Positions 1 through 7,725 of a DNA stretch of 53,994 nucleotides are shown here, in pieces (positions within the stretch are counted from its first letter, which is position 1; the number at the start of each line of letters is the position of its first letter). The DNA is taken from positions 1-53,994 of the forward strand of contig JANXRY010000073.1 in the NCBI GenBank assembly GCA_025356635.1, written 5' to 3'. The notes beneath the pieces are model-generated. The model worked only from the letters and a program-made list of their open reading frames with translations, made no database searches and was not told the origin of the DNA. A program made the translations under genes and the position numbers. The stretch is from Gammaproteobacteria bacterium (GTDB lineage: Bacteria > Pseudomonadota > Gammaproteobacteria > Xanthomonadales > Xanthomonadaceae).

Positions 1-1
1 C

Positions 2-1147
2 GCCGAGCTCGTGGTCTATGCCCGTGACACTTCGCCGACCCTCGCCTATCGCGTGCACATGGGCAACGACGATTCCGACATGACTTACATCGTCAGCGCC
101 AAGGACGGCAAGGTCCTCGACAGCTGGTCCAACCGCGAGACGTCAACCAGCAATGGCACCGGCAAGACGATCTACTCGGGCAACGTCACGATCCAGACCA
201 ACAGCATTTCCGGCGGCTACGAAATGCGTGATCCGAGTCGTGGCAACGGCTATACGATCAACGCCCACACCGGCAAGACGTCGGGCCAGATCTTCAAGGA
301 CGCCGACAACACCTGGGGCAACAACACCAATTCCGACTTGGCCAGCGGCGCATCCGACGCCCATTTCGGTGTTTCCAAGACCTGGGATTACTACAAGAAT
401 ATCCATGGCCGCAATGGCATTGCCAATGACGGCAAGGGTGCCTCCAGCCGCGTCCACTATGGCGCGCACTACGTCAATGCCTTCTGGTCGGATTCCTGCT
501 TCTGCATGACCTTCGGTGATGGCGACGGCGTGACCTACGGCCCCTTGGTTGACCTCGACGTGGCCGGCCATGAAATGAGCCACGGCGTCACCAGTCGCAC
601 CGCTGGCCTGATCTATTCCGGCGAGTCCGGTGGTCTGAATGAAGCCACCTCCGACATCATGGGTACCAATGTCGAGTTCTACGCCAACAATGCGGTGGAT
701 ACCCCGGATTACCTGATCGGTGAAGAAATCTACATCGCCAACGTTCCAGGCAGTGCCAATCAGGTTGCCCTGCGCTACATGTTCAATCCGGGCCTCGATG
801 GCGCCTCAGCCAGTTGCTATACCGGCACCGTCGGCAACCTCGATGTCCATTACAGCTCGGGCGTGGCCAACCACTTCTACTACCTGCTGTCCGAAGGTAC
901 GACCGACAAGACTTTCAGTGGCGTTCTCCACCACTCGCCAGTCTGCAGCGGTGGTTCCCTGGCCGGCATCGGCCGGACCAAGGCCGAGAAGATCTGGTTC
1001 CGCGCGCTGACCGTGTACTTCACCTCCGGCACCAACTACCACGGCGCCCGCGTGGCCACGTTGGCGGCAGCTACCGACCTGTACGGCGGTGCATCGGCTG
1101 AATACAACGCGGTCGCAGCCACCTGGAGCGCGGTCAGCGTCAACTGA
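2..1147 (+). CDS. M4 family (thermolysin-like) metallopeptidase, 5' truncated
   Basis: Secreted zinc endopeptidase; the reading frame is open to the left edge, so the signal peptide and most of the propeptide lie outside the window. The zinc site HEMSH is encoded at 569-583, and the third zinc ligand Glu lies in GGLNEATSD (Glu codon at 641). The second catalytic His is in DVHYSSGVANHFYYL (codon at 848), matching the thermolysin arrangement. The C-terminal alpha-helical M4 domain follows to the stop with no extra C-terminal domain. The first in-window residues (DSWSNRET and similar) look like the end of an FTP/PepSY propeptide. A strong terminator follows. The role in extracellular protein digestion is inferred from the family. 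Confidence 0.93.
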   Translation, partial: AELVVYARDTSPTLAYRVHMGNDDSDMTYIVSAKDGKVLDSWSNRETSTSNGTGKTIYSGNVTIQTNSISGGYEMRDPSRGNGYTINAHTGKTSGQIFKDADNTWGNNTNSDLASGASDAHFGVSKTWDYYKNIHGRNGIANDGKGASSRVHYGAHYVNAFWSDSCFCMTFGDGDGVTYGPLVDLDVAGHEMSHGVTSRTAGLIYSGESGGLNEATSDIMGTNVEFYANNAVDTPDYLIGEEIYIANVPGSANQVALRYMFNPGLDGASASCYTGTVGNLDVHYSSGVANHFYYLLSEGTTDKTFSGVLHHSPVCSGGSLAGIGRTKAEKIWFRALTVYFTSGTNYHGARVATLAAATDLYGGASAEYNAVAATWSAVSVN

Positions 1148-1167
1148 TCTGCCAAACTGCTGAAATG

Positions 1168-1197
1168 AAAACGGCCCGCGCAAGCGGGCCGTTTTTT
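1168..1197 (+). terminator. Rho-independent terminator after the M4 protease gene
   Basis: Perfect GC-rich stem ACGGCCCGC / GCGGGCCGT with a GCAA tetraloop, preceded by an A run and followed by a T run. The A/T flanks let it work in both directions, so it may also stop the convergent slyD-like transcript. Confidence 0.92.
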
Positions 1198-1238
1198 ATG
1201 CACGGAGTAAGCGCGAATGCGGAAGCATCAAACGGGTG

Positions 1239-1718
1239 TCAGTGCTGGTGACCACCATCTCCATGGGCGTGGCCGTGCGCTTTTTCTTCATCGGTGGCAT
1301 CACGCACGTCCAGCAGCTCGACTGCAAAGCAAAGCGTCTTTCCGGCCATCGGATGATTCATGTCGACGTCAACCACGCTGATACCGACCTTGAGCACGGT
1401 CATGGCGCGCTGACCCATCTGCGTCGGCAGGATGACTTGCATGCCAGGCACGAGTTTTGCATTTTTGAAATGCTTGCGCGGAACGCGCTGGGTCATGCCT
1501 TCGCGATACTCTCCGTAGGCCTGTTCGGGCGACACGATGACTTCAAAGGAATCTCCGGCTTGGCGCCCGAGCATTGCCTGTTCCAGGCCGGGGATGATAT
1601 TGCCGTGACCGATCAGGATGCTCAGCGGCTCGCGGTCGTGCGAGCTTTCAAGCGAAACCTGCCCCGGCTCTGAGACCGAGTAATGGAAACGGACGATGCT
1701 GTTTTCCTGGATGTTCAT
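1239..1718 (-). CDS. slyD: FKBP-type peptidyl-prolyl isomerase, SlyD-like
   Basis: Cytoplasmic proline cis-trans isomerase and chaperone. The 159-residue protein has the SlyD layout: FKBP half (NSIVRFHYSVSE, then GHGNIIPGLEQAMLGRQAGD), an inserted-in-flap chaperone domain (AYGEYREGMTQRVPRKHF), return to the FKBP fold (DMNHPMAGKTLCFAVELLDV), and a short His-rich tail (HGHAHGDGGHQH) that could bind nickel. The tail is shorter and Cys-poor compared with the E. coli protein. It is convergent with the protease gene and divergent from the NlpC/P60 gene. Confidence 0.9.
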   Translation of the reverse strand: MNIQENSIVRFHYSVSEPGQVSLESSHDREPLSILIGHGNIIPGLEQAMLGRQAGDSFEVIVSPEQAYGEYREGMTQRVPRKHFKNAKLVPGMQVILPTQMGQRAMTVLKVGISVVDVDMNHPMAGKTLCFAVELLDVRDATDEEKAHGHAHGDGGHQH

Positions 1719-1735
1719 GATGGCTGTCCGATAGT

Positions 1736-2284
1736 GTGCAGATGACGCAGAAGGAAGGTTCGGGCAGACTCGCCGCGATGGAAGCCGCGCATTATCCGCA
1801 GTCGCTGCCCGCGGCGCCAGCCGGGTGGGCGCTTGGACTCTGCCTACTATTGATTCTCACCGGTTGCGCTAGTACCGCGCGCCCCGTGCCGACGGCGCCA
1901 GCGACGAGGTCCAACGACGTGCTGATGCGCGCCATCGGCCTGGTCGGTACACCCTACCGTTATGGCGGCAATACGCCAGTGAGCGGCTTCGACTGCAGCG
2001 GTCTGGTGGATTTTGTGTTCCGCGATGCCGCCGGCCTTTCCCTGCCGCGTAGCACGCGTGAGCTGATCGACTTGCCCGCACCCCGGATCGACCGCGATGA
2101 CCTGCAGTCAGGAGACCTGTTGTTCTTCAGTCCCGACGGTGGGCGGATCAGTCATATCGGCATTTACGTCGGCGAAGGCCGCTTCGTGCATGCTCCCAGC
2201 CAGGGCGGCACGGTGCGCCTCGACAGACTCGACAACCCTTATTGGCGAAAGGCTTACCGGGAAGCCAAACGCGTACTGCGCTGA
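1736..2284 (+). CDS. NlpC/P60 family lipoprotein (cell-wall peptidase)
   Basis: Predicted envelope peptidoglycan endopeptidase of the Spr/MepS type. A hydrophobic segment ends in the lipobox LTGC (Cys44), so the mature protein should be lipid-anchored. The NlpC/P60 domain carries Cys87 (GFDCSG), His140 (ISHIGIYV) and His152 (FVHAPS) as the expected catalytic triad. The listed start is GTG; ATG at 1742 and ATG at 1778 are alternatives. Because the divergent slyD-like gene starts only 17 bases away, the downstream ATG at 1778 may be the true start, leaving room for a promoter. Confidence 0.87.
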   Translation: MQMTQKEGSGRLAAMEAAHYPQSLPAAPAGWALGLCLLLILTGCASTARPVPTAPATRSNDVLMRAIGLVGTPYRYGGNTPVSGFDCSGLVDFVFRDAAGLSLPRSTRELIDLPAPRIDRDDLQSGDLLFFSPDGGRISHIGIYVGEGRFVHAPSQGGTVRLDRLDNPYWRKAYREAKRVLR

Positions 2285-2536
2285 GCCAAGCTGAACGGCG
2301 AGTCAGGCTTGATTCGCATTCCGGCCCGCATTCGCGTACAGTTCGCCCCGTTTGCTGCTCCGGGTTCGTATTCCCCACTTGGACGCCGACTGCCGATTTC
2401 AACGAAATCCGCCCGGCCCCTCCCGCACGTTTCGCAGCGCAAGCCGCCCCTCTTGAAAAAGCTCGACGGGCGACAATTTGCTGCACCACTCGAAGCGCGG
2501 TTCCAGGGAACGCTCCGGGTACAACGGAGCTTCATC

Positions 2537-3865
2537 ATGACCTTTGAATCGCTCGGGCTCGCGCCCGCGCTCGTTCGCGCGCTTGCCGAACGCAACTACA
2601 CCACGCCGACGCCGATCCAGGCCGAAGCGATCCCGCTCGTCCTGGCCGGCCACGACCTGCTCGGCGGCGCCCAGACCGGCACCGGCAAGACCGCCGCATT
2701 CGTGCTGCCTATGCTGCAACGCCTGAACGACAAACCCGGCCACGGCGATCGTCGCCCGCGCGCGCTGATCTTGGTGCCGACCCGCGAACTCGCGGTGCAG
2801 GTGCACGACAGCATTCGCGCCTACAGCAAGTTCCAGCGCCTGAACACCACCGTGATCTACGGCGGCGCCGGCATGACCCCGCAGATGGACGCGCTACGCC
2901 GCGGCGTCGATATTCTCGTGGCCACGCCCGGTCGCCTGATCGATCACCTCGAGCGCCGCACCGCCGATCTTTCTGCGGTCGAAATGCTGGTGCTCGACGA
3001 AGCCGACCGCATGCTCGACATGGGCTTCCTGCCGGCGATCAAGCGCGTGCTCGGCAAGATTCCTTCGAATCGCCAGACCCTGCTGTTCTCGGCGACTTTC
3101 GAAGATGCGCTCAAGAAGCTGGCCTTGGAGTTCCTGCGCAATCCCAAGGAAGTTCAGATCGCTGCCCGCAACACGGTCGCTCAGAACGTCACCCATCGCG
3201 TGCATCCGGTCGATGCCGTGCGCAAGCGCGATCTGCTGGTCGAAATCCTCAGCCAGCGCTGGCAAGACCAAATTCTGGTGTTCGGCAAGACCAAGCACGG
3301 CTGCAATCGCCTGTCCGAGCAGCTTGAGAAAGCCGGCATTTCCTCGGTCGCTATCCACGGTAACAAGAGCCAGGCCCAGCGCCTGAAAGCCCTGCGCGAC
3401 TTCAAGTCGGGCCAGGCGCGCGTGCTGGTTGCCACCGACGTTGCTGCCCGCGGCCTCGACATCCCGCTGCTGCCGCTGGTGATCAACTTCGACCTGCCAA
3501 TGGTTGCCGAAGACTACGTGCACCGGATCGGTCGCACTGGTCGCGCCGGCGCCAGTGGCGAAGCGATCTCGCTCGTTTCGCCAGATGAAGGCCAGTTGCT
3601 GCGCGCAATCCATCGCGTGCTCAAGGCCGACATCGAAGTGGTGGAAGTCGAAGGCTTTACGCCAAGCCGCGGCATCCGCATGGGCAACGACAACGCCTCG
3701 AATGGCCGTCCCTCTGGACAGCGCCCACCGAGCCGGGTGCGGCGTCCGCACGCCAACAACGGCCCGCGTCATGCCCACGCCGGGGCGAAATCCTCGAACG
3801 AGCGTGGCGAACGTGGTGGCGGCGAGCGTCGCAATGTCGTCAACGCGCCGCGCAATCCGCGCTGA
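2537..3865 (+). CDS. rhlE: DEAD-box ATP-dependent RNA helicase, RhlE-like
   Basis: RNA unwinding in ribosome assembly or mRNA turnover. The 442-residue protein shows the Q motif (TPTPIQ), Walker A (AQTGTGKT), PTREL, TPGR, the DEAD box (VLDEADRML), SAT, and C-terminal helicase motifs (VATDVAARGLDIP, HRIGRTGRAG). After about residue 380 comes a basic, low-complexity tail rich in Arg, Gly and Asn (ERGERGGGERR), typical of RhlE. The start at 2537 (MTFESLGL) fits the family; the frame stays open upstream to 2309 but that part is not helicase-like. A terminator follows. Confidence 0.93.
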   Translation: MTFESLGLAPALVRALAERNYTTPTPIQAEAIPLVLAGHDLLGGAQTGTGKTAAFVLPMLQRLNDKPGHGDRRPRALILVPTRELAVQVHDSIRAYSKFQRLNTTVIYGGAGMTPQMDALRRGVDILVATPGRLIDHLERRTADLSAVEMLVLDEADRMLDMGFLPAIKRVLGKIPSNRQTLLFSATFEDALKKLALEFLRNPKEVQIAARNTVAQNVTHRVHPVDAVRKRDLLVEILSQRWQDQILVFGKTKHGCNRLSEQLEKAGISSVAIHGNKSQAQRLKALRDFKSGQARVLVATDVAARGLDIPLLPLVINFDLPMVAEDYVHRIGRTGRAGASGEAISLVSPDEGQLLRAIHRVLKADIEVVEVEGFTPSRGIRMGNDNASNGRPSGQRPPSRVRRPHANNGPRHAHAGAKSSNERGERGGGERRNVVNAPRNPR

Positions 3866-3889
3866 TTGCGGCAACGCTCCGCAGTGAAG

Positions 3890-3919
3890 CAAGGGCCGCC
3901 CACGCGGCCCTTGTTTTTT
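3890..3919 (+). terminator. Rho-independent terminator after rhlE-like gene
   Basis: Ten-base perfect stem CAAGGGCCGC / GCGGCCCTTG with a 4-base loop, followed by six T residues. Confidence 0.92.
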
Positions 3920-3963
3920 CCTGGCCGCGGAACGATGCTCGCGACCATTCAAGAGGTGTAGCC

Positions 3964-4416
3964 ATGCTTCGGAACATTTTCGCCGTGCTTACCGGCTTGT
4001 TTGCCATGGTGATCGTCATCACTTTCGTCGAGCTGGCCAACGCCAGGCTGTTCTTCCCGCCCCCACCGGGGATGGACTGGTCGAACAAACGGGCTGTAGC
4101 CGCATTCGCCGCAAGCTTGCCGACCACGGCCTTGCTGGTGGTGCTGGCCGGCTGGTTGCTCGGCGCCATGGCCGGTGCAGCCGTCGCGGCGACTCTGGCC
4201 GATCGCCTTCGGCGTGTCTGCGCCGCGCTGATCGGCGTCGCCGTGGTCGCCGGCGTCGTGCAGAACGCCATGGCCTTCCCACACCCGACCTGGATCACTG
4301 TGGCCGGCGTGCTATTGCCATTGCCGCTGGCCTGGCTCACCGGGTACTGGACGAAGCCGAAGACCTTGCCCCTGCCGGAGTCTAAAGCCTGGCCAAAGGA
4401 TGCCAAGGCCAAATAG
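3964..4416 (+). CDS. Small integral membrane protein, function unknown
   Basis: I do not recognise a characterised family. The 150-residue protein is very hydrophobic with about four predicted membrane segments (roughly residues 5-25, 52-78, 83-103 and 105-126). A Pro-rich loop (FFPPPPGMDW) lies between the first and second, and the C-terminus is Lys/Pro-rich and probably cytoplasmic. It sits alone between a terminator and a TonB-dependent receptor gene, with an AGAGGTG-like ribosome binding site just upstream. Confidence 0.75.
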   Translation: MLRNIFAVLTGLFAMVIVITFVELANARLFFPPPPGMDWSNKRAVAAFAASLPTTALLVVLAGWLLGAMAGAAVAATLADRLRRVCAALIGVAVVAGVVQNAMAFPHPTWITVAGVLLPLPLAWLTGYWTKPKTLPLPESKAWPKDAKAK

Positions 4417-4521
4417 CCGATCTGTTGCCCCGTCCTGGTTTTTCTGGCAAGGTCATTAACGGTTTCGTAACGATCCAGTCGTCGACGCCGACTTCCTCCT
4501 ACGCAAGGTGACCCCAAAGCC

Positions 4522-7110
4522 ATGAACAACAAGAACCGAATAGCACGATCTCGCTTGGCATTGGCGGTGCTCGCAGCCCTCGCCACCGCACCCGTTTTCG
4601 CCCAGGACGCGGCGCCGACCCCGGACAAGAAAATCGCCAAGATCGGAACGATGGTCGTGACGGGTACGCACAAGGCGGGCCTGTCGCCGACCGAGACACT
4701 TTCGCCCGTCGACGTCTACAGCGGCGCCCAACTCCAGCAGCAGGCGACTCCCGACCTGACCGACTCCCTCACCAAGATCATGCCGGCGCTGAATACCCAG
4801 CGCTTCCCGATTGCCGACGGCACCGCCTTCATTCGCCCGGTATCGCTGCGCAACCTCGCGCCCGACCAAACCCTCGTGCTCGTCAACGGCACGCGCCGGC
4901 ACCGTTCGGCGCTGGTCAACCTGCAGATCGCGCCGCTGGGCACGGTCAACCAGGGCGCCCAAGCCGTGGATTTCTCTGCCATCCCCGCCAATGCCATCAA
5001 GCGCGTCGAAGTGCTGCGCGACGGTGCGGCGGTACTGTACGGATCCGATGCCATCGCCGGCGTCGTCAATGTGATCCTCAACGACGCCAGTAGCGGTGCC
5101 AGCGTTACTGCGCAATACGGCGAGTACAGCAAGGGCGACGGCAAGCGCTGGACCATTGGCGCCAACGCCGGTTTCGGCCTGGGCGCGAACGGATTCTTCA
5201 ACGTCAGCGTCGAGCACGACAATTCCGACATCACTTCGCGTGGAAACGCGCGCCCGGACGCGGCTGCGATTGCCGGCGTCGTCGGCGCTGACAAGGTGCC
5301 CTACAACGGCCTGGGCCAGCGCTGGGGCGATCCGGACATCGAAGCCAACAAGCTGTTCATCAACACAGGCGTGGACCTGAGCGACAACGTGCAGCTGTAC
5401 GGATTCGGCAGCTACCTCGACAACAAGACCCTGTCCGGCTTCTTCTATCGCCGGCCGGCACCGCCTACCGCGGGCTTTTCCGCTCGCAGCACGCTGATGA
5501 TCGACGGCAATGGCGATGGCCTGCCCGACAATGCCTCGCAGTCTTTGGTGAACAGCATCACCGGGGCTGGCAAGAATCCGGCCGATTACCTTACCGCCAG
5601 CGCCAGCAGCCCGAGCGGTTGGGTGTTGTTGAATCCGATCTATACGCAGTTCCCAGGCGGCTACAGCCCGCTGTTCGGCGCCAACATCAAGGACCACGAA
5701 ATCGTCCTCGGTGTGCGCGGTGGCCAATCCGGCAACCTCCAGTGGGACATCCACGGCCGCAGCGCCAGCAACGAACTGAGCTACGTGCTCCAGCAATCGA
5801 TCAATCCCAGCCTGGGTCGGCTTTCGCCGACGACGTTCAATCCGGGTACGCTGACACAGGAAGAGAGCGAATTCGGCATCGATTTCGTGCAGTCGTTCAA
5901 CAGCGACCGCGACCTGTCCCTCGCGTACGGGGCACTGTGGCGCAACGAAACCTACAAGATCGGCGAGGGTGACGCCAGCTCTATCGCAGTCGGCCCGACC
6001 GCCGCCGTGTTTGGCGTTGGTTCGGACGGCTTCCAGGGCTTCTTCCCTGATTCGGCCGGTAGCTTCAGCGCCGATAGCCGCTCGGCCTACATCGACCTCG
6101 AAGGCCAGATGAGCGACAAGTGGACCGGCGCCGCCGCGGTTCGCTACGAAAAAGCCGATGGCTTCGATTCCGCCGTCGTCTACAAGCTGTCCACGCGCTA
6201 CGCCTTCACCGACTCCTTCGCGGTGCGCGCGACCTACAACACCGGTTTCCGCGTTCCGACGCCGGGCCAGCAGTTCACGCTGAACGTCACTACGACGGCG
6301 AATTCCGCCGGCAACCTGATCCCGAGCGGCACCTATCCGGTCAGCAACCCGGTGGCGATCGCTCTCGGCGCGGTGCCGCTGACGACGGAGAAGTCCGACA
6401 ACTTCACCCTCGGTTTCGCCTGGGATCCGCTGAGCAACGTCAGCGTCACGCTCGACTACTACTCGATCAAGATCAAGGACCGCATTGGCCTGATCCCGAA
6501 GCTCGTGACGCAGGCCACAGTGGACAAGCTCAACACTGCGGGCTATCCGAACGCGCAGCTGTTGCTTGGCAGCAGCGCCAATTTCTTCGGTAACGCATTC
6601 GATTCCAAGGTTACCGGCGTCGATTTCGTGGTCGATTCCCGCCACGAGTTGGGCAATGGCACGCTCAACATCGATTTCCGCTACAACTACAACAGCCAGG
6701 ACGTCAGCCACGTCAAGCCCGGCACCCTCAACGCCGGCAACGTCTACGACTTGGAGAACCAGTCGCCGAAGAACCGCTCAACCCTGACCTTCGACTACCA
6801 CTGCGGTCAGTGGGATAGCCTGGTCCGCCTCAACGGCTACGGCAGCTGGCGCACCACCGGCGGCCTGTTCGGACCGGGCGACGCGTCCGACCAGGTCCGC
6901 TACGGCGGCAAGGTGTTGGTGGACCTGGAGGCGAGCTACAGCTTCAACGACACCTTCCAGGTATCGGTCGGCGGCGACAACGTGTTCAACACGCATCCGG
7001 ACCTGGAGAAGGATCCGACCTTGCGCTTCCTCGGCGTGAACTACGCGCTGACGTCGCCGTTCGGGGTCAATGGTGCGTTGTGGTACGTGCGCGGGACGGT
7101 GAAATTCTGA
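4522..7110 (+). CDS. TonB-dependent outer-membrane receptor
   Basis: Energy-coupled outer-membrane transporter; substrate unknown (siderophore, cobalamin, carbohydrate or peptide are possible). The 862-residue protein begins with a signal peptide cleaved near ATAPVFAQ. A plug domain follows (MVVTGTHKAG, LVNGTRRHRSALVN, VEVLRDGAAVLYGSDAIAGVVNVI). The long beta-barrel ends in the outer-membrane signature VRGTVKF with a terminal Phe. Many Ser/Asn/Asp-rich loops separate the strands. No regulator or periplasmic binding protein is adjacent. A 751-codon open frame on the other strand is a GC-bias shadow. A strong terminator follows. Confidence 0.95.
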   Translation: MNNKNRIARSRLALAVLAALATAPVFAQDAAPTPDKKIAKIGTMVVTGTHKAGLSPTETLSPVDVYSGAQLQQQATPDLTDSLTKIMPALNTQRFPIADGTAFIRPVSLRNLAPDQTLVLVNGTRRHRSALVNLQIAPLGTVNQGAQAVDFSAIPANAIKRVEVLRDGAAVLYGSDAIAGVVNVILNDASSGASVTAQYGEYSKGDGKRWTIGANAGFGLGANGFFNVSVEHDNSDITSRGNARPDAAAIAGVVGADKVPYNGLGQRWGDPDIEANKLFINTGVDLSDNVQLYGFGSYLDNKTLSGFFYRRPAPPTAGFSARSTLMIDGNGDGLPDNASQSLVNSITGAGKNPADYLTASASSPSGWVLLNPIYTQFPGGYSPLFGANIKDHEIVLGVRGGQSGNLQWDIHGRSASNELSYVLQQSINPSLGRLSPTTFNPGTLTQEESEFGIDFVQSFNSDRDLSLAYGALWRNETYKIGEGDASSIAVGPTAAVFGVGSDGFQGFFPDSAGSFSADSRSAYIDLEGQMSDKWTGAAAVRYEKADGFDSAVVYKLSTRYAFTDSFAVRATYNTGFRVPTPGQQFTLNVTTTANSAGNLIPSGTYPVSNPVAIALGAVPLTTEKSDNFTLGFAWDPLSNVSVTLDYYSIKIKDRIGLIPKLVTQATVDKLNTAGYPNAQLLLGSSANFFGNAFDSKVTGVDFVVDSRHELGNGTLNIDFRYNYNSQDVSHVKPGTLNAGNVYDLENQSPKNRSTLTFDYHCGQWDSLVRLNGYGSWRTTGGLFGPGDASDQVRYGGKVLVDLEASYSFNDTFQVSVGGDNVFNTHPDLEKDPTLRFLGVNYALTSPFGVNGALWYVRGTVKF

Positions 7111-7132
7111 CCCCGACCGTCGCGATTGCTGG

Positions 7133-7163
7133 AAAAAAACCCCGGGCTTGCCCGGGGTTTTTT
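7133..7163. terminator. Bidirectional intrinsic terminator between receptor gene and HemJ/CopD-like gene
   Basis: Stem AAAAACCCCGGG / CCCGGGGTTTTT around a CTTG loop, with A and T runs on both sides. It lies between two convergent genes and can serve both. Confidence 0.93.
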
Positions 7164-7173
7164 CTACAGGCAA

Positions 7174-7593
7174 TCAGAACGGTTTGGCCAGCACCAGATA
7201 GACAATTGCCACGAGCAGCAACACCGGCAATTCGTTGATCCAGCGCAGCGCTTTCGCCGATGGCAAGGCCGCGCCTGCCGCGGCGCGCTTGAGCATTCCA
7301 CCGCAGACGATGAAGTACACGATTAGCAGCGCTACCAATCCCAGCTTGGCGTGCAGCCACGCACCGACTACCCCGTATTGCATCCACAACACAACGCCCA
7401 AGATCGCGGCCAGGCCGAACATCATGTGGCCGAAGGAATACAGGCGTTTGCCCATCAGCGCCAGACGCTCGCGCACGACCGGCGCATCGCCGGCTTCGGC
7501 GATATTGATCAGGATGCGCGGCAAGTAAAACACGCTCGCCATCCAGGCGATGACGAATACGATGTGAAAGGTCTTGATCCACAAATAAGCCAT
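7174..7593 (-). CDS. HemJ/CopD family integral membrane protein
   Basis: The 139-residue protein has four membrane helices and the UPF0093/HemJ look: WIKTFHIVFVIAWMASVFYLPR at the N-terminus with conserved His, Trp and Arg, then LYSFGHMMFG, WLHAKLGLV and a C-terminal helix ending VLAKPF. HemJ proteins oxidise protoporphyrinogen IX to protoporphyrin IX in haem synthesis. Family membership is seen in the sequence. The specific activity is inferred, since related CopD-type membrane proteins share the motifs. It is a single gene, convergent with the receptor and divergent from the deaD-like gene. Confidence 0.8.
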   Translation of the reverse strand: MAYLWIKTFHIVFVIAWMASVFYLPRILINIAEAGDAPVVRERLALMGKRLYSFGHMMFGLAAILGVVLWMQYGVVGAWLHAKLGLVALLIVYFIVCGGMLKRAAAGAALPSAKALRWINELPVLLLVAIVYLVLAKPF

Positions 7594-7725
7594 GACTTAC
7601 TCCGTTTCGATGGCCAAAGCATGCCATGAACCATCGATCCGGCGGCGGCGGGAGCGAACGGGTAGAATACGCACCCATTCTTCCCCGCCCGGCGTTCCGC
7701 GCCCCTGGCGCACCGTGAGCATCCC

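Noticed and set aside
2309-2536. N-terminal extension of the rhlE-like frame
   Set aside because: Pro/Arg-rich and not helicase-like; the ATG at 2537 matches family starts.
4456-6711. 751-codon open frame on the minus strand inside the TonB-dependent receptor gene
   Set aside because: Composition (Val/Ala/Arg/Asp-rich, no family motifs) is typical of antisense shadow frames in GC-rich genes; the plus strand is a clear receptor.
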